This document shows positions 1 to 11,305 of a stretch of DNA of 64,000 nucleotides, one piece after another (position 1 is the first letter of the stretch; the number at the start of each line of letters is the position of its first letter). This stretch comes from Planococcus maritimus. GTDB taxonomy: Bacteria > Bacillota > Bacilli > Bacillales_A > Planococcaceae. The stretch is from NCBI RefSeq assembly GCF_001592825.1, contig NZ_LTZG01000001.1:992001-1056000 (forward strand), read 5' to 3'. Made by a program: the position numbers and the translations under genes. The notes beneath the pieces are model-generated. The model was given only the letters and a program-made list of their open reading frames with translations. It did not search any database and was not told where the DNA came from.

Positions 1-881
1 GATTTACGTACGGAATCATATTCTGCTTGTGCTTCTTGCTGGAATTTTTCATAAACACGGGCACGCAACACTTTCATCGCGCTCGCTTTGTTTTTAATCT
101 GTGATTTTTCATCTTGGCATGTAACAACGATATTGGTTGGTAAATGCGTTAAACGCACAGCAGACATTGTCGTGTTGACTGATTGCCCACCTGCACCTGA
201 TGATGCGTAGGTATCGACGCGGATGTCATTGTCGTGGATATCAACTTCGACTTCTTCCACTTCCGGTAAACACGCGACCGTTGCTGTTGACGTATGGATG
301 CGCCCGCCCGATTCGGTTTCAGGAACACGCTGTACGCGGTGTGCACCGTTTTCGTATTTCAGTTTGGAATAAGCGCCTTTGCCAGCTACCATAAAGACCA
401 ATTCCTTAAATCCCCCGATTTCCGTCGTATTCGAATCCATGATTTGTACTTTCCATCCATTAGCTTCCGCAAAACGGGAATACATTTTGAACAGATCGCC
501 TGCGAACAAGGCCGCTTCATCGCCACCAGCTGCACCACGGATTTCCATAATGACGTTTTTATCATCGTTCGGGTCTTTCGGAATCAATAGGATGTGGAGG
601 CGTTCTTCCAACTCTTTTGAACGGCCTTCGAGTTCCGCCACTTCTTCTTTAACCATTTCACGCATATCAGCATCCATTTTTTCTTCAAACATCGCTTTGG
701 AATCGGCGAGTTGCGTTTGGACATCTTTGTATTCACGGTAGGTTTCCACCGTTTCCTGCAAATCGGATTGTTCTTTCGAATAATCGCGTAGCTTATTCGT
801 ATCACTGACAATATCCGGGTCACTCAACATTTCGTTGAGACGGTCGTATCTGTCTTCGACAGACTGTAAACGGTCAAACAT
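1..881 (-). CDS. prfA: Peptide chain release factor 1 (partial, C-terminus beyond window edge)
   Basis: Class I release factor that recognises UAA/UAG stop codons and triggers peptidyl-tRNA hydrolysis on the ribosome. About 293 N-terminal codons of a protein usually near 357 aa are present; the rest lies left of position 1. The N-terminus reads [15 protein letters not shown], typical of RF1. The catalytic GGQ loop (SGAGGQS) is encoded near 180-205. The ATG at 879-881 follows a GAGGTG-like ribosome site. The position beside tdk and rpmE matches the Bacillus order rpmE-tdk-prfA, supporting RF1 over RF2. Identification is secure; only the C-terminal end is unseen. Confidence 0.96.
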   Translation of the reverse strand, partial: MFDRLQSVEDRYDRLNEMLSDPDIVSDTNKLRDYSKEQSDLQETVETYREYKDVQTQLADSKAMFEEKMDADMREMVKEEVAELEGRSKELEERLHILLIPKDPNDDKNVIMEIRGAAGGDEAALFAGDLFKMYSRFAEANGWKVQIMDSNTTEIGGFKELVFMVAGKGAYSKLKYENGAHRVQRVPETESGGRIHTSTATVACLPEVEEVEVDIHDNDIRVDTYASSGAGGQSVNTTMSAVRLTHLPTNIVVTCQDEKSQIKNKASAMKVLRARVYEKFQQEAQAEYDSVRK

Positions 882-1020
882 TGTTTTCACCTCTAGTTTC
901 TTCTATATAAATAGTACTTATAACTTTACATTTCCCTACATTCAGCAAAAATGCTTCGCTTTCCTGCGGGCGAGCGGGAGTCTCCGCAATTTTGCTTCAT
1001 TTTGCTTAGGTTTCAGACAT
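882..1020. repeat. Intergenic gap with short GC-rich repeat fragment
   Basis: Between tdk and prfA. About 60 bp near 945-1005 is GC-rich and of the style of the dispersed intergenic repeats elsewhere in this window. No ORF with a ribosome site is seen. It may be a degenerate fragment of one of those families; the assignment is weak. Confidence 0.3.
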
Positions 1021-1614
1021 TTATTCTGTAACCGTAACACCCGCTGGAACTTCGTGGTGATGGCGGCAGCGCGGTTCGTAGGCTTCGGATGCGCCCACTA
1101 GGATAATCGGGTCATCCGAACCGGCAGGCTTGCCGTCGATCAGGCGTTGTGTGCGGCTCGCGGGGGATCCGCAGACGGTGCAAACAGCCTGCAATTTTGT
1201 TACTTGTTCTGCAATAGATAGTAGGGATGGCATCGGACCGAACGGCACGCCGCGGAAGTCTTGGTCGAGTCCTGCGACAATGACACGGAATCCGTGATCT
1301 GCTAATTGTTGGACATGGTCAACAATTTCCATATCAAAAAATTGCGCTTCGTCGATAGCGATGATATCAAACTCGTCGCTTATATATTCTTTCATTTCGC
1401 CGGAATGGCCGATTGGTAACGCAATGACAGTGGTTCCGTTATGGGAGACTACTGCTTCCTCACTATAGCGGTTGTCCAATTTCGGCTTGAATACTGCAAT
1501 TTTCTGCTTGGCAAATTGCGCACGGCGGATACGGCGGATCAATTCTTCCGATTTCCCGGAAAACATGCTTCCGCAGATCAACTCGACCCATCCAGTCTGT
1601 TTCATGACGTACAT
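1021..1614 (-). CDS. tdk: Thymidine kinase (type II)
   Basis: Phosphorylates thymidine to dTMP in the pyrimidine salvage pathway (cytoplasmic). The 197-aa product begins [25 protein letters not shown], with a P-loop GSMFSGKS, a DEAQFF motif for the Mg/ATP site and CxxC-type zinc-site residues ([10 protein letters not shown]). An upstream in-frame ATG exists at 1632, but the AAAGGGG ribosome site lies about 8 nt before the ATG at 1614, so the shorter start is preferred. Located between rpmE and prfA as in B. subtilis. Length fits the family. Confidence 0.95.
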   Translation of the reverse strand: MYVMKQTGWVELICGSMFSGKSEELIRRIRRAQFAKQKIAVFKPKLDNRYSEEAVVSHNGTTVIALPIGHSGEMKEYISDEFDIIAIDEAQFFDMEIVDHVQQLADHGFRVIVAGLDQDFRGVPFGPMPSLLSIAEQVTKLQAVCTVCGSPASRTQRLIDGKPAGSDDPIILVGASEAYEPRCRHHHEVPAGVTVTE

Positions 1615-1717
1615 AGTGGAGACCCCTTTCAAACATTCACTGTTAGTATCATACCAAAAATGTTGGTAATGCCTATCATTTTTTTGCTATGTAATTGATT
1701 TTTTCCGTTATACGGCG

Positions 1718-1756
1718 AAAAAAAATACCCATCCGGCGTTTTCGCGACGGACGGGT
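1718..1756 (-). terminator. Rho-independent terminator after rpmE
   Basis: On the minus strand a 9-10 bp stem (ACCCGTCCG with CGGATGGGT, one G-T pair) is followed by a run of eight T. It lies 12 nt past the rpmE stop and before tdk. Confidence 0.85.
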
Positions 1757-1767
1757 ATAATGGTGAC

Positions 1768-1983
1768 TTAGTTGTTGATTTCTTCTTTGAGACCGTATTT
1801 TTTGTTGAAACGGTCTACGCGGCCATCTGCAGCTGCGAATTTTTGACGTCCAGTATAGAATGGATGACATTCTGAGCAAAGCTCAACGTTAATGTTTTCT
1901 TTTACTGAACCAGTTTCGAATGAGTTGCCGCATGAGCAAGTCACCGTTGCTTTTTTGTACTCTGGGTGAATACCTGTTTTCAT
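1768..1983 (-). CDS. rpmE: 50S ribosomal protein L31 (zinc-binding form)
   Basis: Structural protein of the large ribosomal subunit, 71 aa. The sequence carries the CxC...CxxC zinc ligands (TCSCGNSF and LCSECHPF), which marks the zinc-containing RpmE rather than the zinc-free YtiA paralogue. The ribosome site GGGAGGAG lies before the ATG at 1983. It sits between rho and tdk exactly as in B. subtilis. In that species the zinc form is replaced by the other paralogue under zinc starvation; no regulatory site for this was identified here. Confidence 0.97.
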   Translation of the reverse strand: MKTGIHPEYKKATVTCSCGNSFETGSVKENINVELCSECHPFYTGRQKFAAADGRVDRFNKKYGLKEEINN

Positions 1984-2133
1984 AATATTTTCTCCTCCCG
2001 CCCTGAACCATCTGGAACAGAGTTTAATCTATTTAGCCTATTGCCTTACACGGCTCGTTAGGTCGTATATGCAATAGTACTGTTTTGTTTCACTCTTATA
2101 ATCATAGCAAAACTTAACTGCTTTTGCAAGCAA

Positions 2134-3417
2134 TCAAATCGGCTTTCGTGATGTACGTGATGATTTACCGTCTCTTGGCAATTGACTGAAAAACTCTTCA
2201 TTCGTCTTCGAATGGCTAAGTTTTTTCATGAAACGCTCTGTAAAGTCTGGCGCATCCGAAAAGGTTTTGCGGATAGTCCATAGTTTATCAAGTTGTTCCG
2301 GTTTCATCAACAATTCTTCCTTGCGAGTTCCTGAACGGCGGATATCCAGCGCCGGGAAAATGCGGCGTTCCGCCAAACTGCGATCTAAATGCAGTTCCAT
2401 ATTGCCGGTGCCTTTGAACTCTTCGTAAATGACTTCGTCCATGCGTGAACCGGTATCAACGAGCGCCGTTGCGAGAATCGTTAAACTGCCGCCTTCTTCG
2501 ATATTACGCGCAGCCCCGAAAAAGCGCTTCGGGCGGTGAAATGCAGCAGGGTCGATCCCGCCTGATAGCGTTCGCCCACTTGGTGGAATCACTAAATTAT
2601 AAGCACGCGCCAAACGCGTAATCGAATCCATCAAAATGACGACATCGCGCTTATGTTCAACGAGGCGCATCGCACGTTCGAGAACCAGCTCAGCTACTTT
2701 GACATGATTTTCTGGAACTTCATCAAAAGTTGAGGACACCACATCAGCGTCAACAGAGCGTTCAATATCCGTCACTTCTTCTGGGCGCTCATCGATTAAC
2801 AGGACAATCAATTCTGCTTCCGGATGGTTTGTCGTGACAGCATTGGCAATTTCTTTTAAGAGCATGGTTTTTCCGGCTTTCGGCGGCGCCACAATCAATC
2901 CACGCTGGCCGAATCCGACGGGGGAGATGAGATCCATAATGCGCGTAGATAAATGTTCCGGCCCGGTCTCTAATAAGATATGACGATCCGGATACAATGG
3001 TGTCAGGCCTGGGAAATGGACGCGCTCTTTCGCGACTTCCGGGTCTTCACCGTTGACTGCTTCTACTTGAAGCAGGCCAAAATAACGTTCGTTTTCTTTG
3101 GGTGGCCGAACCTTGCCGGATACTTTATCCCCATTTCTAAGGTCGAAACGGCGGATCTGGGAAGCAGAAATGTAAATGTCCTGCGAACTTGGTGAATAGT
3201 TGATTGGGCGAAGGAAACCGAAACCTTCCGATTGAATGATTTCCAAGACACCTTCCATGAAAAAGAAGCCTTCCTGTTCTGCACGGGTTTTGAGAATGGC
3301 GAAAATCAATTCTTTTTTTGTCAGTTTGCTGTAATTATTTAATTTATATTCTTTCGCCAAGTTATAAAGTTCTTTGAGCGTCATATTTTCCAAAGCGGAA
3401 ATTGTCATCGTTGCCAT
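2134..3417 (-). CDS. rho: Transcription termination factor Rho
   Basis: Hexameric RNA helicase that terminates transcription at C-rich unstructured RNA. The 427-aa protein has an N-terminal Rho_N helical domain ([24 protein letters not shown]), a cold-shock-like RNA-binding domain ([20 protein letters not shown]), a Walker A PPKAGKT, Walker [10 protein letters not shown] and the Q-loop/R-loop region [11 protein letters not shown]. The start is the ATG at 3417; no strong Shine-Dalgarno is visible there, so an internal ATG at codon 4 is possible. Downstream of glpX, upstream of rpmE, as in Bacillus. Confidence 0.97.
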   Translation of the reverse strand: MATMTISALENMTLKELYNLAKEYKLNNYSKLTKKELIFAILKTRAEQEGFFFMEGVLEIIQSEGFGFLRPINYSPSSQDIYISASQIRRFDLRNGDKVSGKVRPPKENERYFGLLQVEAVNGEDPEVAKERVHFPGLTPLYPDRHILLETGPEHLSTRIMDLISPVGFGQRGLIVAPPKAGKTMLLKEIANAVTTNHPEAELIVLLIDERPEEVTDIERSVDADVVSSTFDEVPENHVKVAELVLERAMRLVEHKRDVVILMDSITRLARAYNLVIPPSGRTLSGGIDPAAFHRPKRFFGAARNIEEGGSLTILATALVDTGSRMDEVIYEEFKGTGNMELHLDRSLAERRIFPALDIRRSGTRKEELLMKPEQLDKLWTIRKTFSDAPDFTERFMKKLSHSKTNEEFFSQLPRDGKSSRTSRKPI

Positions 3418-3492
3418 CTAGTTGGACACCACACTTATCATTAGTTTCGATTTTTTGGGGGAATTTCGATTGTTCTGGAGTCATTAAAGAAG

Positions 3493-3515
3493 GAGCCCGG
3501 CATAAAGCCGGACTC
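3493..3515 (-). terminator. Terminator hairpin after glpX
   Basis: Nine-bp stem GAGTCCGGC/GCCGGGCTC with a five-base loop between glpX stop (3534) and rho start (3417). The following T tract is interrupted (CTTCTTTAATG), so efficiency may be moderate. Confidence 0.65.
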
Positions 3516-3533
3516 AGGTTTGGAGTATAGAAA

Positions 3534-4502
3534 TTAATCTTTCATGACAAGATCCGGTTTTTTCTTAAGGCTATGGCGCCCCTCGACAAAACGGACCGTG
3601 CCGGATTTAGCGCGCATGACCAAGGTATGGCTTTCTGCAAAAGCACCTTTCAGCTGGACACCCCGAAGAAGTTCTCCGTCTGTAATCCCAGTCGCTGCAA
3701 AGATCGCATCGTCACCTTTAACCAGGTCATCCATCATCAACACTTTATCGACTTCAAGGCCCATATCTAGGCAGCGTTGTCTTTCCTCTTCATCCTGAGG
3801 CATCAGTTTCCCTTGAAATTCTCCTCCGAGACACTTCAAGCCAACTGCCGAAATAACCCCTTCCGGAGCTCCGCCGATCCCGAATAGGATATCGACACCC
3901 GTTTGGTCGAAAGCTGTGTTGATAGCACCGGCAATATCGCCGTCGGTAATCAATTTGATACGAGCTCCCGCTTCACGGATTTCCTTGATGATTTGTGCAT
4001 GGCGTGGTCGATCAATAATGGTTGCAACCAGGTCTTCGATATCTTTGTTTTTCGCTTTGGCTACCGCGCGTAAATTATCGATGACCGGAGCGTTGATGTC
4101 AATTTTGCCGACAGCTTCAGGGCCGACCGCAATTTTGTCCATATACATATCCGGTGCATTGAGTAAATTCCCACGATCTGCAATTGCCAATACGGCAATC
4201 GCATTCCAGCCGCCGGCAGCGACGATGTTCGTACCTTCTACCGGATCGACTGCCACGTCCACTTCGGGGCCGTCGCCTGAACCAAGCTTTTCGCCGATAT
4301 AGAGCATCGGAGCTTCATCCATTTCGCCTTCGCCAATAACAACGGTTCCACGCATCGGGATCGTATCGAATACAGTGCGCATCGCTTCCGTAGCCGCATC
4401 ATCTGCTTCATTTTTCAAGCCGCGGCCCATCCATTTAGAGGAGGCAATCGCTGCCGCCTCTGTAATCCGCACTAATTCCATCGAAAGACTTCGTTCCATC
4501 AT
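3534..4502 (-). CDS. glpX: Fructose-1,6-bisphosphatase class II
   Basis: Hydrolyses fructose 1,6-bisphosphate to fructose 6-phosphate in gluconeogenesis. The 322-aa protein has the GlpX hallmarks [25 protein letters not shown] (metal/phosphate site) and GIGGAPEGV. Ribosome site GGAGG lies a few bases before the ATG pair at 4499-4502, and either ATG could be used. It corresponds to B. subtilis ywjI, between murZ and rho. No terminator separates it from murA upstream, so the two are probably cotranscribed. Confidence 0.95.
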   Translation of the reverse strand: MMERSLSMELVRITEAAAIASSKWMGRGLKNEADDAATEAMRTVFDTIPMRGTVVIGEGEMDEAPMLYIGEKLGSGDGPEVDVAVDPVEGTNIVAAGGWNAIAVLAIADRGNLLNAPDMYMDKIAVGPEAVGKIDINAPVIDNLRAVAKAKNKDIEDLVATIIDRPRHAQIIKEIREAGARIKLITDGDIAGAINTAFDQTGVDILFGIGGAPEGVISAVGLKCLGGEFQGKLMPQDEEERQRCLDMGLEVDKVLMMDDLVKGDDAIFAATGITDGELLRGVQLKGAFAESHTLVMRAKSGTVRFVEGRHSLKKKPDLVMKD

Positions 4503-4571
4503 TCATTTCCTCCGTTCACTCTTTAAATATGCCATTTATATTGTAGCATATATAGAACACTCATTAGAGAG

Positions 4572-5873
4572 TCAATTCACGTCTGAACTGAGGTCGGACG
4601 ACTTGCCGCTTGCTACCGGGTCAATAGTTTCACGGCGAATGTCAGCGCCTAAGCCACGCAGTTTTTCAATGATGTTTGAGTAGCCGCGTTCGATGTGATA
4701 AATCTCCCGCACTTCCGTTTCACCTTCAGCAAGCAAGCCAGCGATAACCAGTGCAGCGCCTGCACGCAAATCGGAAGCAACAACGGTCGCTGCAGTCAAT
4801 GGCGTCGGCCCGGTAATAACAGCAGCACGCCCTTCGACACGCCCAACCGCATTCATGCGGCGCAACTCATCAATATGTTTGAAGCGCGCCGAATAAATCG
4901 TGTCGGTAATCATGGAAGAGCCATGCGCTTGTGTCATCAAGACCGAGAACGGCTGCTGCAAATCGGTCGCAAATCCTGGATACACCAAGGTTTTCACATC
5001 AATTGGCTGCAAGTTTTCGGTTTTCGGAATGTGGATCGATTCTTCATCCTCTTGTACTTCGACGCCCATTTCACGGAGCTTCGCAGTCAAAGCTTCCATA
5101 TGAAACGGAATAACGTTATCGATCGTTACACCGTCACCAGCTGCTGCCGCCATGATCATGAAAGTACCGGCTTCAATGCGGTCTGGAATGATGGTGTGAT
5201 TGGTACCATGAAGTTCATCCACACCTTCGATACGGATGACATTGGTACCGGCACCCTTAATTTTCGCACCCATATTGGTGAGAAGCGTCGCGACATCGAT
5301 GATTTCCGGCTCTTTCGCCGCGTTTTCAATCACCGTCTGCCCTTTCGCACGAACCGCTGCAAGCATGATATTGATTGTTGCGCCTACGCTAACAACGTCT
5401 AGATAAATTTTTGCGCCGCGGAGTTCGTCAGCACGCAAATAAATCGCACCGTGCTCGTTGGTCACTTTTGCACCTAGCGCTTCGAAACCTTTAATATGCT
5501 GGTCGATTGGACGTGGCCCGAGGAAACAGCCTCCTGGCAATCCAATCGCAGCGTGTTTGAAACGCCCGAGCATTGCGCCCATCATATAGTAAGAAGCCCG
5601 CAATTTTTTGACGTTGCCATTTGGCAAAGGCATGTCGATCATTTCTGTCGGATCGATTTGCATGACGCCGTCTTCAAATGTGACAGAGCCTCCGATTTCT
5701 TCCAAAATATTTTTTAATGTCCAAACATCGGAAATTTCCGGCAAGCCTTCAATCGAAACCGGCGAATTTGCCAAGATCGACGCCGGGATGAGTGCTACGG
5801 CGCTGTTTTTGGCGCCGTTGACTTTGATCGTCCCGGATAGGCGTTTGCCGCCTGTTATTTTATAAACGTCCAT
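4572..5873 (-). CDS. murA: UDP-N-acetylglucosamine 1-carboxyvinyltransferase (MurZ/MurAB paralogue)
   Basis: First committed step of peptidoglycan synthesis: transfers enolpyruvyl from PEP to UDP-GlcNAc. The 433-aa sequence starts [23 protein letters not shown] and holds the catalytic cysteine loop ([13 protein letters not shown]), the fosfomycin target. Position between fsa/fbaA and glpX matches B. subtilis murZ (murAB), the second copy found in many Firmicutes; the main murAA would be elsewhere. Start ATG at 5873 follows a GGAGAAA site. Confidence 0.95.
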   Translation of the reverse strand: MDVYKITGGKRLSGTIKVNGAKNSAVALIPASILANSPVSIEGLPEISDVWTLKNILEEIGGSVTFEDGVMQIDPTEMIDMPLPNGNVKKLRASYYMMGAMLGRFKHAAIGLPGGCFLGPRPIDQHIKGFEALGAKVTNEHGAIYLRADELRGAKIYLDVVSVGATINIMLAAVRAKGQTVIENAAKEPEIIDVATLLTNMGAKIKGAGTNVIRIEGVDELHGTNHTIIPDRIEAGTFMIMAAAAGDGVTIDNVIPFHMEALTAKLREMGVEVQEDEESIHIPKTENLQPIDVKTLVYPGFATDLQQPFSVLMTQAHGSSMITDTIYSARFKHIDELRRMNAVGRVEGRAAVITGPTPLTAATVVASDLRAGAALVIAGLLAEGETEVREIYHIERGYSNIIEKLRGLGADIRRETIDPVASGKSSDLSSDVN

Positions 5874-5899
5874 TGTATTTCTCCTTTTCCCTGTCAGCC

Positions 5900-6550
5900 T
5901 TATTTCACAGAGCGTGTTTCCCAGTCGGCTAGGAATGCTTCGATGCCTTTATCCGTTAACGGATGTTTGAACATCATTTCAAGCACTTTCATTGGCATCG
6001 TGCCGATATGCGCACCGTTAAGCGCGGCTTCCGTTACGTGTTGCGGGTGACGGATTGAAGCAGCGATGATTTCTGAATCGATTTCATGAATTGCAAAAAT
6101 CTCAGCAATTTGTGCAATCAAATCCATGCCGTTATGTCCAATGTCATCTAGGCGGCCAAGGAATGGAGAAACATAAGCTGCTCCAGCACGTGCTGCAAGA
6201 AGTGCTTGGTTGGCGCTAAAGATCAATGTAACGTTGACTTTTTTGCCTTCTCCAGCAAGAACCGCACATGCTTTCAAGCCTTCCGGAGTCATCGGCAATT
6301 TCACTGTGATGTTTGGCGCAAGTTCAGCCAATTCACGACCTTCTTTGATCATGCCTTCTGAATCAAGGGCGATGACTTCGCCACTGATCGAACCATCGAC
6401 AAGATCGGCGATTTCTTTCAGGCGGTCATGAAATGAAACATCTTTTTCTTTTGCGACAAGCGATGGGTTAGTAGTAACACCTGAGAGAATGCCCCAAGCG
6501 TGCGCTTCTTTAATCTCGTCGAAGTTTGCTGTATCAATAAAAAATTTCAT
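5900..6550 (-). CDS. tal: Transaldolase-like / fructose-6-phosphate aldolase family protein
   Basis: Small (216 aa) transaldolase of the TalC/FSA subfamily, a TIM-barrel enzyme forming a Schiff base on lysine (candidate Lys in [11 protein letters not shown]). Signature segments are [28 protein letters not shown] and [28 protein letters not shown]. It corresponds to B. subtilis ywjH, in the order fbaA-tal-murZ. Whether the main activity is transaldolase or F6P aldolase cannot be told from the sequence. Acts in the pentose-phosphate/glycolytic interconversion, consistent with fbaA and glpX neighbours. Confidence 0.9.
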   Translation of the reverse strand: MKFFIDTANFDEIKEAHAWGILSGVTTNPSLVAKEKDVSFHDRLKEIADLVDGSISGEVIALDSEGMIKEGRELAELAPNITVKLPMTPEGLKACAVLAGEGKKVNVTLIFSANQALLAARAGAAYVSPFLGRLDDIGHNGMDLIAQIAEIFAIHEIDSEIIAASIRHPQHVTEAALNGAHIGTMPMKVLEMMFKHPLTDKGIEAFLADWETRSVK

Positions 6551-6577
6551 GAATGATTTCCTCCTATATGTGGAAAA

Positions 6578-6595
6578 AGAGACGGATCCGCCTCT
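6578..6595 (-). terminator. Terminator after fbaA
   Basis: Palindrome AGAGGCGGATCCGTCTCT on the minus strand followed by TTTTTCC, between fbaA (stop 6608) and tal (start 6550). Partial read-through into tal is plausible. Confidence 0.7.
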
Positions 6596-6607
6596 CTTCC
6601 TAAGTTA

Positions 6608-7471
6608 TTATGAATTTGCTTGTTGTGAACTACCGAAATCGCGCATTTTGCCGATGACAGTCGCTTTGATAGCATCACGTGCTGGCGTCAAGTATTTACG
6701 TGGATCGTAGACGTCTGCATCAGATGCCAATTTTTCACGGATGGCTTTTGATGCCGCCAATTGGCTTTCCGTGTTGACGTTGATTTTTGATGTACCAAGT
6801 GATACTGCACGTTGAACATCTTTTAACGGGATGCCTGTTCCGCCGTGCAAGACAAGCGGCACGTCACAAAGTTGTGAAATTTCTTCCATTTCAGCAAATC
6901 CAAGGTTTGGTTCGCCTTTATATGGCCCGTGGACCGATCCAAGCGCTGGCGCTAGGCAATCGATGCCTGTTTGTTCTACGAGGGTTTGGCATTCTTTCGG
7001 ATCGGCGTAAATGACGCCTTCTGCGATGACATCGTCTTCTTGTCCGCCTACTATACCGAGTTCTGCTTCCACAGAAACACCTTTAGCGTGAGCGTACTCA
7101 ACCACTTTGCGTGTGATTTCAATGTTTTCTTCGAATGGATGATGCGATGCATCGATCATCACTGATGTGAAACCTGCATCGATCGCTTCTTTGCATTTTT
7201 CAAAACTGGAACCGTGATCTAAATGGATAGCGACCGGAACGGTGATATTGTAATCATGCATCAGGCCTTTTACCATATGTACGACAGTCGTAAATCCACC
7301 CATATAGCGTGCTGCACCTTCTGAGACGCCGCAGATGACAGGAGATTTTTCTTCCTCCGCCGCCTGCAGGATCGCTTGTGTAAATTCCAGGTTGTTCAGG
7401 TTAAATTGCCCGATGGCATAACCTTCCTTCTTACCTTTTATCATCATTTCTTTCATCGAAACTAATGGCAT
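6608..7471 (-). CDS. fbaA: Class II fructose-1,6-bisphosphate aldolase
   Basis: Zinc-dependent cleavage of fructose 1,6-bisphosphate to DHAP and glyceraldehyde 3-phosphate. The protein (287 aa from the chosen start) begins [10 protein letters not shown] and shows the metal ligands in [12 protein letters not shown], the VEAELG segment, and the phosphate loop (VLHGGTGIP and INVNTESQ). The open frame extends to 7498, but the GAGGAGG ribosome site lies 7-8 nt before the ATG at 7471, fixing the start. Placed between spo0F and tal as in B. subtilis. Confidence 0.96.
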   Translation of the reverse strand: MPLVSMKEMMIKGKKEGYAIGQFNLNNLEFTQAILQAAEEEKSPVICGVSEGAARYMGGFTTVVHMVKGLMHDYNITVPVAIHLDHGSSFEKCKEAIDAGFTSVMIDASHHPFEENIEITRKVVEYAHAKGVSVEAELGIVGGQEDDVIAEGVIYADPKECQTLVEQTGIDCLAPALGSVHGPYKGEPNLGFAEMEEISQLCDVPLVLHGGTGIPLKDVQRAVSLGTSKINVNTESQLAASKAIREKLASDADVYDPRKYLTPARDAIKATVIGKMRDFGSSQQANS

Positions 7472-7523
7472 TATAATTTTCCTCCTCAGGGTAGGCACAA
7501 GCCCAATATCTTTTTCACTATAT

Positions 7524-7555
7524 CAAAAATGGCGCCATTTCGCCACTCGCTGGCG
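7524..7555 (-). terminator. Probable terminator after spo0F
   Basis: Minus strand: short hairpin CGCCA-gcgag-TGGCG followed at once by the palindrome AAATGGCGCCATTT and further T. Lies directly past the spo0F stop. Confidence 0.5.
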
Positions 7556-7557
7556 AT

Positions 7558-7917
7558 TTAATCGCTAATCAATTCACTTACAGCATCGCGCAGCTCGAAA
7601 ACATCGAAAGGTTTGGTGAAATAACGCACTACTCCCCAATTCATCGACTCCTCGATCACGCCCATTTCACCGTAAGCCGTCATCATGATCACCTTGCAAT
7701 CATGCTGCCTTTGCTTCAGCTGCTTGAGTAATTCGATGCCATCCATACCGGGCATCTTCATATCCATCAGCACCATATCAGGGCACTCCTCTTCCGTCAG
7801 TTCCAATGCTTCTCTGCCACTGCCTGCAATCCACGTCTCGTACCCCTCACGCTCAAACACTTCTTTCAATAAAAGGCGGATGCCTTGTTGGTCATCTACT
7901 ATCAGAATCCTTTTCAC
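7558..7917 (-). CDS. spo0F: Spo0F-like single-domain response regulator
   Basis: Receiver-only phosphotransfer protein (119 aa) like Spo0F, which passes phosphate from sensor kinases to Spo0B in the sporulation phosphorelay. Visible receiver residues are the acidic pair in ILIVDDQQGIRLLL, the phospho-acceptor Asp in MVLMDMKMPGMDGIELL (about residue 52), Thr in MMTAYGE and Lys in FTKPFD. The frame also offers a GTG at 7926, but AGGAG touches that codon; the GTG at 7917 lies 8 nt after AGGAG and is preferred. Canonical spo0F location between pyrG and fbaA. Its role in a probably non-sporulating lineage is uncertain. Confidence 0.88.
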   Translation of the reverse strand: MKRILIVDDQQGIRLLLKEVFEREGYETWIAGSGREALELTEEECPDMVLMDMKMPGMDGIELLKQLKQRQHDCKVIMMTAYGEMGVIEESMNWGVVRYFTKPFDVFELRDAVSELISD

Positions 7918-7988
7918 TTCAGCCACTCCTTTTCACCTTTTATGGTGAACCTATTTGAAAATATTGATGACACCAGTGACGAGCCGCA

Positions 7989-8019
7989 AAAAGCCTTCCC
8001 TAAAAATAGGGAAGGCTTT
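7989..8019 (-). terminator. Terminator after pyrG
   Basis: Nine-bp stem GCCTTCCCT/AGGGAAGGC with an AT-rich loop and flanking A/T tracts, between pyrG stop (8075) and spo0F. Symmetric, could act in both directions. Confidence 0.8.
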
Positions 8020-8074
8020 TGCCATCTAAACGATGTCGGCCTTCCAGGAAATGAAGAGGCTTTTCACATGCTAA

Positions 8075-9766
<1,692 letters not shown>

Positions 9767-9810
9767 CTAAAAGGCGGATGGCACATTGATTTGCCGCCAG
9801 ATAGCAGCAC

Positions 9811-9856
9811 TAAAAAATAAAAAGCGCTCCTCCTGCAATGCGTGCAGGGGGAGCGC
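9811..9856 (-). terminator. Terminator after rpoE
   Basis: Fourteen-bp stem GCGCTCCCCCTGCA/TGCAGGAGGAGCGC (one mismatch) followed by TTTTTATTTTTT on the minus strand, separating rpoE from pyrG. Confidence 0.9.
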
Positions 9857-9948
9857 GTTAGCTATACGAATCATCTCTCCTATTTTAAGGAGCCCAATAA
9901 AATCTTATCCTGTACAGCCGTTTCCGTCAAGGTGAAAAAAAGTTCAGA

Positions 9949-10554
9949 CTACTTGAGCCCATCCTCTTCTTCTTCCTCTTCATCGTCTTCCTCTTCATCG
10001 ATGATGTTGCCATCAAGGTCTTCAACGAGTACGCCGACGTCTTCTACTTCGTCCACATCGTCGTCATCATCGGTTGAATCGAAATCAAGATCAGCGACCG
10101 GTGCTTTGACCGCCACTTCATCTTCATCATCGTCGTCATCATCGTCATCCGAAGAAACCTCGCCATCATCTTCGCCGAAGTCTTCAAAATCAAGTTCGTC
10201 TTCCAACTCAAGATCCATGTCGTCGAAATCATCATCTGTCGATTTCGATTTCTTTTTCTTGCGAGCTTTAACCGTTGGTGCAGATTCTTCTTCAATCTGC
10301 TCTACCGGGTACCACTCACGAAGGCCCCAGCGGTTCTCGCCAAGGATCAGAAAACGGCCATCGATGTTCATATCAGTGTAATACTGTGCAAGATGCGCTT
10401 TCATTTCTTCTTCAGAAAGCCCGATCAATTGCTGCAATTCAGCAACCAGCTCAGAAAAAGTCTTTGTTTCTTTCGTTTCTTCCAAAATGGCATATGTTAA
10501 GTCGACGAACGACTCTTCTAGCAATTCTTCTTTCGTTAATTCACGGATGTTCAT
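9949..10554 (-). CDS. rpoE: DNA-directed RNA polymerase delta subunit
   Basis: Firmicute-specific RNA polymerase subunit that lowers non-specific nucleic-acid binding and speeds recycling. The 201-aa protein has a folded N-terminal HARE-HTH domain of about 90 aa (MNIRELTKEELLEESFVDLTYAILEET to NRWGLREWYPVEQI), a KARKKKK basic patch, then about 100 residues almost wholly Asp/Glu, the known disordered acidic tail. ATG at 10554. B. subtilis has rpoE next to acdA and pyrG. The acidic tail is encoded by GAT/GAA/GAC runs that also give a long serine-rich antisense frame with no support. Confidence 0.95.
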   Translation of the reverse strand: MNIRELTKEELLEESFVDLTYAILEETKETKTFSELVAELQQLIGLSEEEMKAHLAQYYTDMNIDGRFLILGENRWGLREWYPVEQIEEESAPTVKARKKKKSKSTDDDFDDMDLELEDELDFEDFGEDDGEVSSDDDDDDDDEDEVAVKAPVADLDFDSTDDDDDVDEVEDVGVLVEDLDGNIIDEEEDDEEEEEEDGLK

Positions 10555-10615
10555 TCGTGCACGTCCCTTCTTGTATCGTAACTCTATCCATTATATACAA
10601 AGTCGTTGCTGTCCG

Positions 10616-10777
10616 CTACCGAGATTTCTTTTTTCTGCGCGCAAGCTGAACCCAGCCAAAATAAAAAAAGTAGGCAGACAAGATTAAAAATGGGATCGAA
10701 CCGAGCGCTTTATTGTATAAAACAATCAGCAACACGACCGCGACCATAATGATGGCGTAATGGGCAGCTTTGGGCAT
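10616..10777 (-). CDS. Small two-helix membrane protein, 53 aa, unknown function
   Basis: Short frame starting MPKAAHYAIIMVAVVLL and ending ARRKKKSR. It has two hydrophobic segments (roughly residues 6-20 and 28-44) and a strongly basic C-terminus, as expected for a small inner-membrane protein with a cytoplasmic tail. It lies 61 bp upstream of rpoE on the same strand. The ribosome site before the ATG at 10777 is weak (AAAGAG), which lowers confidence. I do not recognise the family. It could be cotranscribed with rpoE or be a fortuitous frame. Confidence 0.5.
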   Translation of the reverse strand: MPKAAHYAIIMVAVVLLIVLYNKALGSIPFLILSAYFFYFGWVQLARRKKKSR

Positions 10778-10937
10778 GGCGTTATCCAGCTCTTTTCTTT
10801 AGAGTTTCAACTTCTCCTATTATAACGGACTTGTCCCGTCAAATCGACCGAAGTGCCAGATGATTCTATTTGTTGCTATGGTGATGAATGAAATCTGTCG
10901 AGCACTGGATGTAGGAAATACTAAGTAGAAGAGATTC

Positions 10938-11117
10938 CGCTACAAGGGGACGCTTTAGGCCCGCAGGATGCGGGTCATGCAGCCGATGCGACAGGACGTC
11001 GCATTTTCGGCTGCCCGGGGGCCGGCTTCAGCCGCTTCCCTCGCTAACGCTCAGTCCAGGGTCTTCAGCTCGTCCTGATCCCTCCAGAGTCGCCCCTTTT
11101 CGCTCCATCTCTAGTTT
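10938..11117. repeat. Dispersed intergenic repeat with imperfect terminal inverted repeats (family D)
   Basis: Left end AGAGATTCCGCTACAAGGGG and, inverted, right end AGAGATGGAGCGAAAAGGGGC match over most of 20 positions. Interior segments (AGTCCAGGGTCTTC and a GCGAGGGAAGCGGC-like stretch) recur near 48220-48300. The left end recurs near 62090-62130. No ORF; MITE-like. Confidence 0.6.
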
Positions 11118-11305
11118 GAGAGAAGAATTAAGATTTGTCTCTCAATGAATTAAGCTTCAAGAATCTTGAACTGCTTCGTAGATTCAAATTGAACAGATAT
11201 AAAGCATCTCTGAAATTACCAAGTCTAACTAAGCGGCTCCACTAACGGATGTAAACTATCGAATGCCACACTTCCTCGCATGCAACATCCAATGGAATCT
11301 AAAAG

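Noticed and set aside
9842-10381. Serine-rich 179-codon frame opposite rpoE
   Set aside because: Arises from the antisense of the Asp/Glu tail codons (GAT/GAA) of RpoE.
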